Shown here: positions 31,426-41,978 of the stretch, piece by piece
Layout of the letters: each line of letters starts with the position of its first letter
Numbering within the stretch: position 1 is the stretch's first letter
NCBI GenBank assembly: GCA_036346395.1
Contig: CM070599.1
Location: 11,461,232-11,525,231 of the forward strand
DNA from: Hsuehochloa calcarea
Lineage: Eukaryota; Streptophyta; Magnoliopsida; Poales; Poaceae
Direction of reading: 5' to 3'
DNA length: 64,000 bases
Translations under genes and position numbers: made by a program
Notes under the pieces: generated by a model
The model's database searches: none
What the model was told of the DNA's origin: nothing
Seen by the model: the letters and a program-made list of their open reading frames with translations, nothing else

Positions 31426-33435
31426 TGTGGATATCATGGGGATATGCTCCAGATCTTAGGATGATGTGACAATTGGCAATGGCGTTAATGGTTTGTCGTT
31501 TCACGGTTTTCGACAAAGTTTCAAAGACTGCTCGAATTTTCGATAGGCGGTCCGACCGCCATAGCACGGCGGTCCGACCGTCCCAAATCGGTCGGATCGG
31601 CCATGTGCGCCGGTCGGACCTACCGTGACCAAAAGTGGTCAAAACAGGCTGGGCCAAAAATAGAGGGTGTAGGCAAGTGAGGGGATCCCATTGTTCTTGC
31701 TCCCATAATTTTTGGAGTCTCCAGTAAAAAGTTCTATTGGTTTAAAGTTTCCAGTAGGTTTCGGATTTTCAGGGGTTGAAAATTGGCTAAGTTCTTACGG
31801 CGGTCGGACCGCCTTTGGCCGGGCGGTCCGACCGGCAGAAGCGGCGGTCGACCGCCCCGAGGGGCTCGACCGATCGTCATCGAATGTCGCCTTCGTGGCG
31901 TTTCTCATTGGTTAGGTCAAAGTCATGAGTTTCATGCATATGTGTTGCATGTTGCATGTTTTGACTAACGTGGGTCAAGTTGCGAAGAACTTGTTCCGGC
32001 TTCGATTTGCTTGTCTATTGTTGTGCAAAGTTGCTTGGTGGTCAACGACGGTCAACGGCGAGGATGATCGGACGAGGCTTGGAGAGCTTAGGTCCGTAAC
32101 GATCGACGAAGCCGGGTGAGGTCAATGAAATCAAGTATGGCATGAATGGACAATGATGACCGAACAGGCGATTGGCGATCGGTTTGATCAAGCGGCGCGA
32201 GTCGGTGCAAGTGCCATGGTGGTTTCGGTGGGGCCGGATGGGAGAGACTTGCCGACATGGAGAGAGCCGTTGATCAACCTACACGTATGAGCATGGTGCT
32301 TGCGAAGATGGACTCGGTCTTCTGAGAAGGACCGAGAAGGGTATTTTGGTAATCTTACCAAATATCACCTTGGTGACCTTTTGCCTACCCACGGCGCAAG
32401 ACGGCGCAAGAGAAGCGGTTTAGGTTAAGAGGTGTTGTAGACGGCGCTTTAAAATGCGTATGTGTGTGACCCGCTTGTGTTGGGCCTTAACGGAGCCCAT
32501 TTGAGTTAATCTTCTAGAAGGTCTAAGTCTCCACTATAAATAGAGGAGGAGGTGGCTGCACCCCTTCAACCTTTTATCATGATTGAAACCCTAGTTTTGG
32601 CTTAGGAGAGGATTAGTGGAGGTTAGGGTTCTAGAGAGTTTTGATTTGATCTTGTGCTCTTGGATTGAGCTTTGTCCTCCATTGATGGAGTGGTCAGAAA
32701 CCCAAACCCTATCAATCAATCCAAAGAAAGCTTTGATCAAAGATGTGTCTCTTTGCCCTTCTTCTCTCTATTTGGTGATTTTGAGTCTTTCTTTGATTCG
32801 CATGTTTTGATTGATTTCTTTACATGATATAGCTTGTCGTGACATGTGGGAACACATCTAAGATCATCTTGATCATCAATCACCCACGAGCAAGTTTTTG
32901 GGTCACGTTTTCTTTTGACTCGGTTTTGAACCATCCATCTCTCAAACTGAAAATGTCGTAACTTTTCCAAGGATCTCCATGATCTTCGATTGAATAGGTT
33001 CCCGACATCCTAGAGAAGGTGTGTTCCAAGTTTCATGAAGTTTGGAGTTGTAGATCAAAAGTTAGACCTATTTGCAACTTCGCTTTTTGGCCGATTTCAC
33101 TGCTCATCTACTGGAGGTCGACCGCCCTAGCTAGAGGTCGGACCGCCCTTGGAGAGGTCGACCGCCTCGAGTAGAGGTCGGACCGCCCCTTGAGAGGTCG
33201 ACCGCCCGAGTAGAGGTCGACCGCCCTACTCTTAGGAAATTAAGTTTCGGTTGTTTTTGGTTGTTTTGCTTCGGGGTTTTGATTGGATTCATTCCTAGTC
33301 TTCCATTGATCGGTATATCGATCTTCATAGCTTCTATAGCTATTGGAGTGAAATTTGTGTTGAATCTAATCGTGGTTGAAAAAGTGAGCGTGCTCCTATT
33401 CACCCCCCCCCTCTAGTCGCCTTTTCGGTCCAACA
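31426..33435 (+). repeat. Element E 3' LTR
   Basis: Near-identical partner of 22256-24246. TATAAATA at 32535-32542. Motif arrays near 31548-31628, 31798-31875 and 33112-33232. Ends GGTCCAACA before GATAG. Confidence 0.92.
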
Positions 33436-33440
33436 GATAG

Positions 33441-35424
33441 GATTTGCAATTTTGCGACTGCGCACGAGATTTGGAGCACTCTCGAAACATATCATGAGGG
33501 TTCGTCCCAAATTAAGAAAGTGCGCCAAACAATCTATAAGCGTGATTATAACAAATTTGAGATGCGTCCTGGAGAGAGCATCGATGACATTTTCAGTCGT
33601 TTTAATAAAGTGATTAATCAAATAAAAGCTGTTGATATTGAATATTCTCAATCTGAAAATGCCACCCACCTCTTGGCTGCAATCAACACCAAGGAGTGGG
33701 AGATGAAGGCTACTGCTATAGAAGAGAATGTTGATCTTTCGAGTCTTACTTTAGAATTGCTTTATAGTAAACTCAAGACTCATGAAATTAAAAGAGTTGA
33801 TCATCCCAAGAAAGATAATTTAGCTTTGGTAGCGAGATCCTCACAAAAGGCTTTTGATGACTCTTTTGAATCTTCTTCTCGATTTTCATTTGCTTGCTTA
33901 TCTGCGATTTCTCGAGGAGGAGCTTGAAAATATTCTGAGACAGAGTTAGCCCTTTTAGCTAAAAAATTCACACTGCTTACAACAATATGAGAAATAAAAA
34001 GAGAGGTGGTCCTGTTACTTGCTATGAGTGTGGAGAGCTTTACCACATCCGCCAATTGCCCCAAGCTAAAAGGTAAGGGTAAGCACAGGAGGAGAAGACA
34101 GACTTGGAAGAAGCCTCATGAGAACAACTCGAGTATGATGTCAAAGCTCATAAAGGCCGCCACCGGTCCTTGCGCTTTTGGAGAGCAATCCATTAGTGAT
34201 GTGGACTCGGGAGCGAAGAGGAAAAGAAAGGGAAGGCCAAAGACTTTATCGGCATGTGCTTCATGGTCGACAAGCGACGACATTGATAATGATGAGGTAT
34301 CTTTTTCTTATGATGAGCTTTCTGCTAAATATAATTCTATAGTTGAGCAAGTACTTAGTCAAGATGAAGCGCTAGAATTTGTCATGACTAAAAATAAGAA
34401 ACTAGAGTCAAAAATTGGTAAACTAAAACTAGAACTTGCAAATGTTAAGACTCTTGAACCTGATGAATGTTTATCTTGTCATGATATGCACTCAGAATTG
34501 GCTAAACTACAATCTGCTCACAATATTGCTTTACAACAACTTGAAAATGCTAGAACTGAGCTAATTGAAATTAAATCTGCTCCTTGTGAAAAATGCTTAG
34601 AGTCTAGCAAGTTGATTGCTTTTGATGTATTTGATTCTAGCCCTTGCACTTCATGTTTAGAAAAAGAACGTGAAATCAAAGATATCTTAGAAGCTGCTAG
34701 AGTCAAATATGCTAAGCTTAAGGACAATATTGAAAATACTACTTGTGCTTCTTGTTCCACTCTTAAGCTTGAAATTGCTTTGTATAAGGAAAAATCTATG
34801 AATAAAACTTGTGATGCTTGTGTTAACTTGAGAAAAGAAAATGCTTACCTTCATGATACATTAGAGAAATTTTCTAAAGGTAAGAAACAATTAAACATGA
34901 TTCTTGACAAGTCTAAAACTCCTTATAAGAAGCAAGGTTTAGGATTCAATTCTTTTCAAGACAATTCAAACCCAAAAGTCATTCAAGTCTTGGAAAAAGG
35001 TTTAATTGAATTCAAAACCCAACCTGCAAAAATATCTTTTAAATCTGCAGGCTTTGTCCAACCTTGTATTAATTCAAATGGTGCTTCTTCTAGTGGTACC
35101 AAGTACCATTGCACTTATTGCAAAAAAGGTGGACATTTGATTGAATTCTGTTGGCGTAGGTTGAAAAATGATAGGAAAAATCTTGATAGAATTTCATTCA
35201 GGCAACCTAGAGCTTTTATGAGACATGATAACACTGAAAGGAATAAACCTGGATTAGGATTTTTCTCACATGCTAATCATCATGCTTCTACATATCCTAA
35301 TTCTCATGTTCTTGAGTCACGGTCTCGATCACCGGTGGTCACCGGTCGACCGATTTGGTCACCGGTCCGACCACAAAGACAACGCCGCCGACCGCCTGAC
35401 GCTTTAATTCCCATGTTAACTTAA
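33441..35424 (+). pseudogene. Element D gag, main part
   Basis: After element E the D frame resumes with ICNFATAHEIWSTLETYHEG, then LLYSKLKTHEIKRVDHPKK. The first zinc knuckle CYECGE..HIR (about 34018-34060) is frameshifted. A 472-codon uninterrupted frame (34006-35424) then carries an acidic linker, coiled-coil-like sequence with CxxC pairs at its residues 155/158, 194/197, 214/217, 247/250 and 269/272, and a second knuckle C369-C372-H377-C382 (CTYCKKGGHLIEFC). It ends in a Pro/Arg-rich tail encoded by a symmetric-motif array. Gag should package the RNA. This copy is nearly intact despite the loss of pol. Confidence 0.82.
35330..35398 (+). repeat. Symmetric-motif array inside the gag region of element D
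   Basis: Within about 70 bp there are four versions of the LTR motif, including ACCGGTCGACCGA and ACCGGTCCGACCA, in a coding frame. It is flanked by a 13-bp direct repeat (TAATTCTCATGTT at 35298-35310, TAATTCCCATGTT at 35405-35417). A related array occurs in G (51793-51873) but not in E. Confidence 0.8.
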
Positions 35425-35972
35425 ACATTGCTCATAATGAACTTTAGATGAAATCAAGGATAACACTACGCTTTGCATACTACTCATGACGTGTGTCTCA
35501 ATCTCGGGTTCCCAAGTCTTGTTTAACTAACCCCATGATTCGAGACACATCGTTCTTCCGTGCCTTGATTTTTCGTGATTGCCGCGAAAGAGGAAGGGCA
35601 CGTGCTTTGTCGACTCATTGCTCACATCATATTGCCGAGACTCAAGATGGTTCACCTCCTTCACGCTGATCGACGGGTTTCAAGCATCTCCGAGAACTTC
35701 CCATCGCCAGCCGTTAAGCTCTTATTCAGTACTTACACTCTACTCTCTTTGTATGGCATTTGATATTCCTATTCTTTATCCTTGTCCATTCGGGGGTTTT
35801 CTTATCCTAATTGTGCGGTCGTCGGCTAGATAGGAAAAGTACCTCAGGCGCTTGTCACACGCTAGGCACTTCTTTTGTCTTTTGTTTTTATCCTCACCAA
35901 ATCTTTAAACCCAACTAGGTTTGCCACCTTGAGAAGCGAGTTAGGAGTAATTTATCTCTATGGGTTGGTTTG
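35425..35972 (+). pseudogene. Element D residual pol with large internal deletion
   Basis: A protease start is visible near 35580-35665 (RKGTCFVDSLL, then TQDGSPPS in another frame). It is joined near 35675 directly to FQASPRTSHRQ, which lies after the RT core in relatives. A second gap near 35880 leads to the RNase H end (LTKSLNPTRFATLRSELG) and a stop near 35970. Integrase and the RT catalytic core are missing. Confidence 0.8.
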
Positions 35973-37873
35973 AGGGGGAGTTTGATCCTTTCTGATCTTT
36001 CCTTGTTCTTTTGATCTTTTATTGTTCTTTTCTCGAACTTAGTGATCTTTTGAACTTTTTAGGTTTTAGGCTTTTTAATTGCATCTCATTGTGTTATATT
36101 GCATTCATTTGAAAAATCCAACAAGTGGTTACAACAAGTGGTATGAAAAATCCAAAAAGATGCATTGTAATATAAGATTTTCTGCTTATCTTTTAAAATT
36201 GATGGAGCTTTGCCTATTACCCTTTGGAGCTTTAGTATTTCAATTCTTGCTCAATGTCATGTCTAGTTCTTTGACTTGCTAGAATTATCATGCTTTTACA
36301 TGTGTAGCTAAGTCTTTGCTATATGAGCTAGAACCTTTAAACAACTCAAATTAAGAAATTGCAATTTGTGGATGTTTTAGCGAGTTCGCAATTAGTGCTC
36401 CTCTTGTGACATTGGCCTGTCGAATTGCTTTGTTAGCTCTTTGATCTAAAATTGACCATTACTTGAGCTTTTGTGTTCTTGAGATTCTAAAAACTGCTGA
36501 TGTGAAAATGAAAATCAAGATTGTCTTATGCTTAAATTGTGCCAAACTATTCTTACGAGACTGCTTGTCAAATGACATGAACTTGGAGATAGTTTGATGA
36601 ACCAGACGATCTCATGGGGACTGCTTGTCAAAAATGACATGAACCTCAAGATTTGTCGCCCTGGTAGAAGCTTAGAAAGAGTTTGTGGATGGCTCCTAGT
36701 CCGGATCTTCTTTACTAAGATATACCTTTAATCAACTTTTGGTCGAAGCTTAGGATGAGTTTGTGGATGGCTCCTAGTCCAGGATCTTGTCACTAAGTTA
36801 GATCATTAGTCAACTTCAATATTCAATGCAAATGAGAAAAATGTTGACAAATGGGCGTTTACAAAATATTGAGCAAAATGATTCAATACGGGACTTGATT
36901 GACTCTTAATGTGGTCTTTGTTAGATTTTGATCTCACTTTGACATTTTGACATGGCCAATTTCACTTTAGGATCCTGTTGATGAACTTGTCAATTTGAAG
37001 CGTTGCTTAAATTGATCAAATCTCTTCGCTTTACTTTTGAGCCTTTGTGCTTAGCTTTGATATATATGTCTTACCATGATCTTGCTAGCGCTGTCAGGAT
37101 TGATATGCTGTTTGTGCAATATTAGAGATACTAGATTGTTATTTTGGGTAATCTCCAAAGCTTCTTGTAATCAAAAATTGAAAAATACAAAAATTGAAGT
37201 CACTCCATTGCACTTCTGCATACTCCTGTTTATGCTTCTTTTATTTCTGTTTCTTTCTTTATCATCTATTGGTTATCTCTGGATGAGAGGAAGGCGTGAT
37301 TCCTTGATGAATCCATTGTCAAAGGGGGAGAAGATGTGTTAATTAATGAGAAGATATTTCTTTGGGAGAAGATGTGCTATACTTCTTTGCTATTTTTATT
37401 TGGAGAAGATGTGTTAATAAGAAGATATTTCTTTGTTGGGGGAGAAGATTAAACAAAGGGGAGAAGTTTATACAAAGGGGGAGTAACTGAAAATTTGAAA
37501 GTTTTTGAAATTGAGGATCATAGTGAGGGGGAGTTTTTGAGTTGCATTCTTATTGTCTTATTGAATATTCTAAACTTGAATTGCATTCTTTTTTACTCAC
37601 AATGATCATAGGTCAATTGAACAATTGTTTTTTTTTTTCATATGGACCTCATGTGAGAATTTTGACCCTTTTCTGGAAATCAAAGTTTTTATGCTTTCTT
37701 TTGCCTTGTCTCACATGCCTATACTATTCTGATGCCAGCTTGGTCATTTTCATTGCTTTTTCTTGCTTATGGACCAAGTTGTGCCTTTGTGCGAAAACTG
37801 CGAGTAAACTCGTTTTCAAACCTCTTACTTATATTTTCTGGATAATTGCCAATGTGTTCATCAAGGGGGAGAT
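35973..37873 (+). other. Element D conserved non-coding 3' region with repeated purine tracts
   Basis: Colinear with the E region. TTTGTGGATGGCTCCTAGTC occurs near 36680 and 36760. From 37318 to 37535 several PPT-like runs occur (AAAGGGGGAGAAG, GGGGGAGAAG, AAAGGGGAGAAG, AAAGGGGGAGT, GAGGGGGAGT). The real PPT is at about 37862-37873. Confidence 0.7.
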
Positions 37874-39671
37874 TGTGGATTTCATGGGGATATGATCCAG
37901 ATCTTAGGATGATGTGACAATTGGCAATGGCGTTTACGGTTTGTCGTTTCATGTGTTTTCGACAAAGTTACTGAGCCCATCTTAGTCAGCGGTCCGACCG
38001 GTCCTTGCACGGCGATCCGATCGTCCCAAATCGGTCGGACCGCCATGAGGGGCGATCGGACCGGCGATGACCAAAGTGGTCAAATCGAGTGGGCCAAAAA
38101 TAGGTGTTGTAGGCAAGTGAGGGATTCCAATGCACTTGGTCTCATGATTTTTGGAGTCTCCAAGAAAAAAGTTCTATTGGTTTAAAGTTTCCGTAGGTTT
38201 CGGATTTTCGTGGATTGAAATTGGCTAAGTCCCAGGCGGTCCGACCGCTCACGGGGAGCGGTCCGACCGCCAGCCAGGCGGTCCGACCGCTCACCCGAGC
38301 GGTCGGACCGTAATGACTTGAACGTCGCCAACTTCGTGGCGATGTTGTTTTGTTAGGTCAAAGTCATTGGTTTCATGGCATATGATTTGCATGATGCATG
38401 TTTTGACTAACATGGGTCAAGTTGTGAAGAACTTGTTCCGAATCGTGTTTGCTTGTCCGTGGTTGTGCGGTTGCTTGGTGGTCAACGACGGTCAACGGCG
38501 AGGAGGATCGGGACTAGACTTGGAGAGTTGAGGTCCGAACGATCTCGATGCGGGTGAGGTCAACGACTCAAGCGTGACACAAGATGGACAAGGGTGACCT
38601 ATTGGCGAATCCATGGCGCATGGTGAAGCGGTTTAGGTCAAAAGGTTAAAGACGGCGCTGCGAAGCGTGCGTGTGTGACCCGCTTGTTAGTGGGCCTTAA
38701 CGGAGCCCAATTGAGTCAAACCCTAGGAGTTCTAGGCCTCCACTATAAATAGGAGGAGGTGGTGGTGCACCCTCACCTCGCTATTTTTCACCTCTTTGTT
38801 GCTTGCAAAACCCTAATTGGCTTAGGGAGTTGAGGTGGAGGCTAGGGCTTTTCATGGTTTGAGGAGAATTTCGTGATCTTTGATTGTCTCTCGATCCATG
38901 ATGGTGTGGATGTAATCCAAAGATCAAACACGAAATCAATCTATGCAAGGTTTGCTTGAGATAAGTCTCTTTTCGTTCTTGCTTTCAATTTCGTGTTTTT
39001 AGGGCTTTCTTTGATCCGCGAGTTTGTGATTGATTCTTTCACGTGAATTAGCTTGTTGTGATATGTGTGAATCTATCTAGCATCATCTTGATCATCAATC
39101 TCTCACGAACAAGCTTTAGGATCAAGTTTTCGTTCTTGCCCTTGTTTTAGACCTTCATTAATCAATTGACAATTGCTCAAGATCATTCCAAGAATTATCA
39201 TAATATTCGATTGGAATAGGTCCTCAATAGCATAGAGAAGGTGTGTGCAAAGTTTCGTGAAGTTTGGAGTTGAGAATCAAAAGTTAGACCTAATTGCAAC
39301 TTCGCCATCGGGCCGATTTACTGCTTTTGGATCGGTTACGTAGATCGCCGGTCCGATCGCCGTCACCACCGTCCGACCGATTTGGAGCGTCCGACCGCCA
39401 AGATAACAATGTCCGACCGTCCGCAATCGGTCCGACCGGTTCACTACAGAGGTCAGACCGCCAGTACTTGTGTTGCTTTGATTCTTGCTTATTATTGTCG
39501 TATTGCTTATGGGTTTTTATTGGATTCAATACTAGTCTTCCGCTGTACAGGTATATTGATCTTCATAGCTTTCTAATAGCTACTGGAGTGAAATTGTATT
39601 GAGTTCATAATTTGTGATAAAGTGAGTGTGCTCCTATTCACCCCCCCTCTAGTCGCCTTTTCGGTCCAGCA
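37874..39671 (+). repeat. Element D 3' LTR
   Basis: Partner of 20148-21966. TATAAATA at 38744-38751. Arrays near 37988-38068, 38236-38312 and 39340-39462, more eroded than in the 5' copy. Ends GGTCCAGCA, followed by GACCA. Confidence 0.92.
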
Positions 39672-40314
39672 GACCAAGGTGGCCGATGCGGTTGGCACGG
39701 CAAGGGAACCCGGTGAGGATGCCGCGGTCGGCGTCAGCGAGGAGGGCGCCCCCGCACCGGTAGCGGGGGAGCCTGTTGGAGAGGGCGGCCACTGGGGCAG
39801 GGCCGTGAGTGGCGGCACGGTGAGTGCTTGGGGCCCAGCCTCGCGCGCGGCAGGGATGCCAGCGGGTGGCGAGGGGGCACGGGAACTAGGCAACATGACG
39901 ACCGGGGCAGCGAAACCTGCACTAGGAGCAGCGCGTGGTAGGCCAATAGGCACCGGCACGAACTGATAATCCGACAAAAAATCAAGCTCATTAGGGGTTA
40001 GTGCGAAAATCGACTCGGCGAAGGGAAAGGATGTCTCATCAAAGATGACATGACGGGTGATGATGACCCAATTGGAGGAATGATCAAGACACCAGTAGCC
40101 CTTATGATCGGAAGAATAACCGAGGAAAACACACATATTGGAGCGAGGAGACAACTCGTGATGCGCTGTGGCGGACAAGTTGGGATAGCACTTACAACCA
40201 AAACACACAAAGATGGGAATAGGACGGGTGTTGAGTATGAAGTGCGAAAAATGGGGTGGCTGAATTTAGTGTGGTGTTGGGCAGGCGGTTGAGGAGATAT
40301 GTGGCAGTGTGGAG
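39672..40314 (-). pseudogene. Element C, integrase C-terminal region and linker to RT
   Basis: The minus strand reads CVFLGYSSDHKGYWCLDHSS, RHVIFDETSFPFAE and then a Pro/Ala/Ser-rich linker. This is the usual stretch after a copia integrase and before RT. It continues the coding of 18444-20142, separated only by element D. To the right it is cut by element F at 40315. Confidence 0.75.
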
Positions 40315-41978
40315 TGCTGAAGGACCGAAATGGCAACAGAGGGGGGGGGGTGAATGGTGTCTTAAAAATTAAGAACTCCCCTTTACTGTATTTAAAACAA
40401 ACCTACAAAGCCCTCTGGAAATCTCAAGAAGAGTAAAGCAAAATCAGAGAACTAAAACAAGTTTCAGTCTGTTCTGTCAAAAATCGGAAGCTCCGATTCT
40501 ACCCGGCGGTAGTTCCGCACTCCGGTAGTTCCGGGGTTCAGTGCGGAAGTTCCGCCTGCGGTAGTTCCGCCGTGGACAATCGGAAGTTTTGATTGTCCCG
40601 ACCAAGAACAAGCTTTCGGGTTTTTCCTAAAATCCAAAATACTAAATCTTGAATGCTCTTCTCAGGTCAAGTTTCACAGGACATCATCCTAAACAACATC
40701 TTGACCTCATGGAGAAGAATCGCAAACAAAGATTCATTAATCAAAGCAAAAACGGATTTCTTGAAGAAGGGGCAAGAGAGACCAAAAACTTCAATCGACA
40801 AGATTCTCAGATTCTTAGCTCATGAAACTTTGAGGATATAATAGCAATATCAAAACGACTCTAGATATCAAGTTTCATGCTATTTCATAAGACGAATCAA
40901 AAGATACACCAAAACCCTAGATATTCAACATGAACAATCAGGGAATAAAGAGAGGCATAAACAAGTAATCAAAAACCTCAGAGTTTCATTGATAGAATCA
41001 AGAGATTACAGAGGAAACACAGAGGAATGATTACAAAGATTTTCAGTTCATCCTCTCAACTCAACAAACTCTCAAAAAGCAAAACAAACCCTTTTGCTAA
41101 AGCTAACCCTAATTTTCTCTCTCAAAGTCTAACCGTAGCACCAGGGGTTCACCTCTATTTATAGCCCTTGGCTAATGGGCCTCCAACCCATTAAGCCCGC
41201 TACACCCGAACGGAACCGCCTCCACTTGAGCCGCTTTGCGAAAAAGACCGCTTCGCCTTGCGCACCTTCTCCGAAGCCTCCCAGACGCCTTGCTGTCCTT
41301 GACTCGCAACCACCTCAAGATTCACGCCGCCTTGACACATCCCGACCGCTTACGACCTCAACGCCGCCGCGCTTAGTCCGATCACCTCGTGTCTCGCCAC
41401 GACTTCGCCTCGATGTCCCGCAATCAACACAGCACAAAAACACATCACATAGCATTGCACAATATCATAGCATCAATATTTGTACAAGACTCAAACTCAT
41501 ACAAACTCAAAATCACAAAATTTCCTTCTCTGCACAGTTCTGGACACAATCGGAAGTTCCGCACTTTACCTTGCGGAAGTTCCGATTTCCGGAACGTTCG
41601 CACTTGTCAGGATGATCGGAAGTTCCGCGCTTACCATTGCGAAACTTCCGATTATCGGAACGTCTGCACTCCCAGATTTTCAATTCCGATTTTCGTCTCA
41701 AAGGAAAACTCACGTCAGTATTATCGGACAAACCGCGACCCCAGGTGCGGAAGTTCCGATTACTTCAACCGAACACAATTCCCAGATTAATCGGAAGTTC
41801 CTCTTTTCAACTCCGGTAATTCCGATTATCGGAACTTCCGCTCCATACACAGTGGTAGTTCCGATTATCCTGTTTCAGCACAGAAACAGTACAAACCGAG
41901 AAACACAACTCTCAACCTATTCAACAAGTTGTCAAATACTCATCACTTACAATGGAGGACCTCTCACATGGTCTCTCA
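40315..41978 (-). repeat. Element F 3' LTR
   Basis: The minus strand runs from TGAGAGACCATG to GGTCCTTCAGCA. TATA box in sense as TATAAATA at 41156-41163. Two groups of CGG-N5-CCG motifs, mostly CGGAAGTTCCG and CGGTAGTTCCG, lie at about 40480-40595 and 41548-41870. The PPT (AAGGGGTAGAT, sense) follows at 41979-41990. Confidence 0.82.
41548..41870. repeat. CGGAAGTTCCG array in element F LTR
   Basis: More than ten exact or one-mismatch copies of CGG-AA-S-TT-CCG (for example near 41558, 41573, 41618, 41748 and 41836). Short flanks such as GATT or GCAC recur. These lie upstream of the TATA box in sense; the group at 40480-40595 lies downstream. Confidence 0.88.

Larger units (their letters stand above)
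22256..33435 (+). mobile_element. Element E: full-length SIRE-lineage copia element nested in D
   Basis: LTRs 22256-24246 and 31426-33435, with GATAG at 22251-22255 and 33436-33440. The plus-strand order is PBS, gag, protease, integrase, RT, RNase H, a long non-coding 3' region, PPT. All domains are recognisable but heavily frameshifted, often at CHG sites. Insertion interrupts the D gag reading frame. Confidence 0.92.
20148..39671 (+). mobile_element. Element D: SIRE-lineage copia, internally deleted, split by element E
   Basis: LTRs 20148-21966 and 37874-39671 are bounded by GACCA at 20143-20147 and 39672-39676, inside the coding sequence of element C. Without E (22256-33435) it is about 8.3 kb. 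It keeps PBS, a long gag, a protease start, the last part of RNase H, the 3' region and the PPT, but lacks integrase and most of RT. It is therefore a non-autonomous derivative. Confidence 0.9.

Noticed and set aside
39622..39966. 114-codon plus-strand Gly/Ala-rich frame
   Set aside because: Antisense to the Pro/Ala-rich linker of element C and partly within the D LTR.
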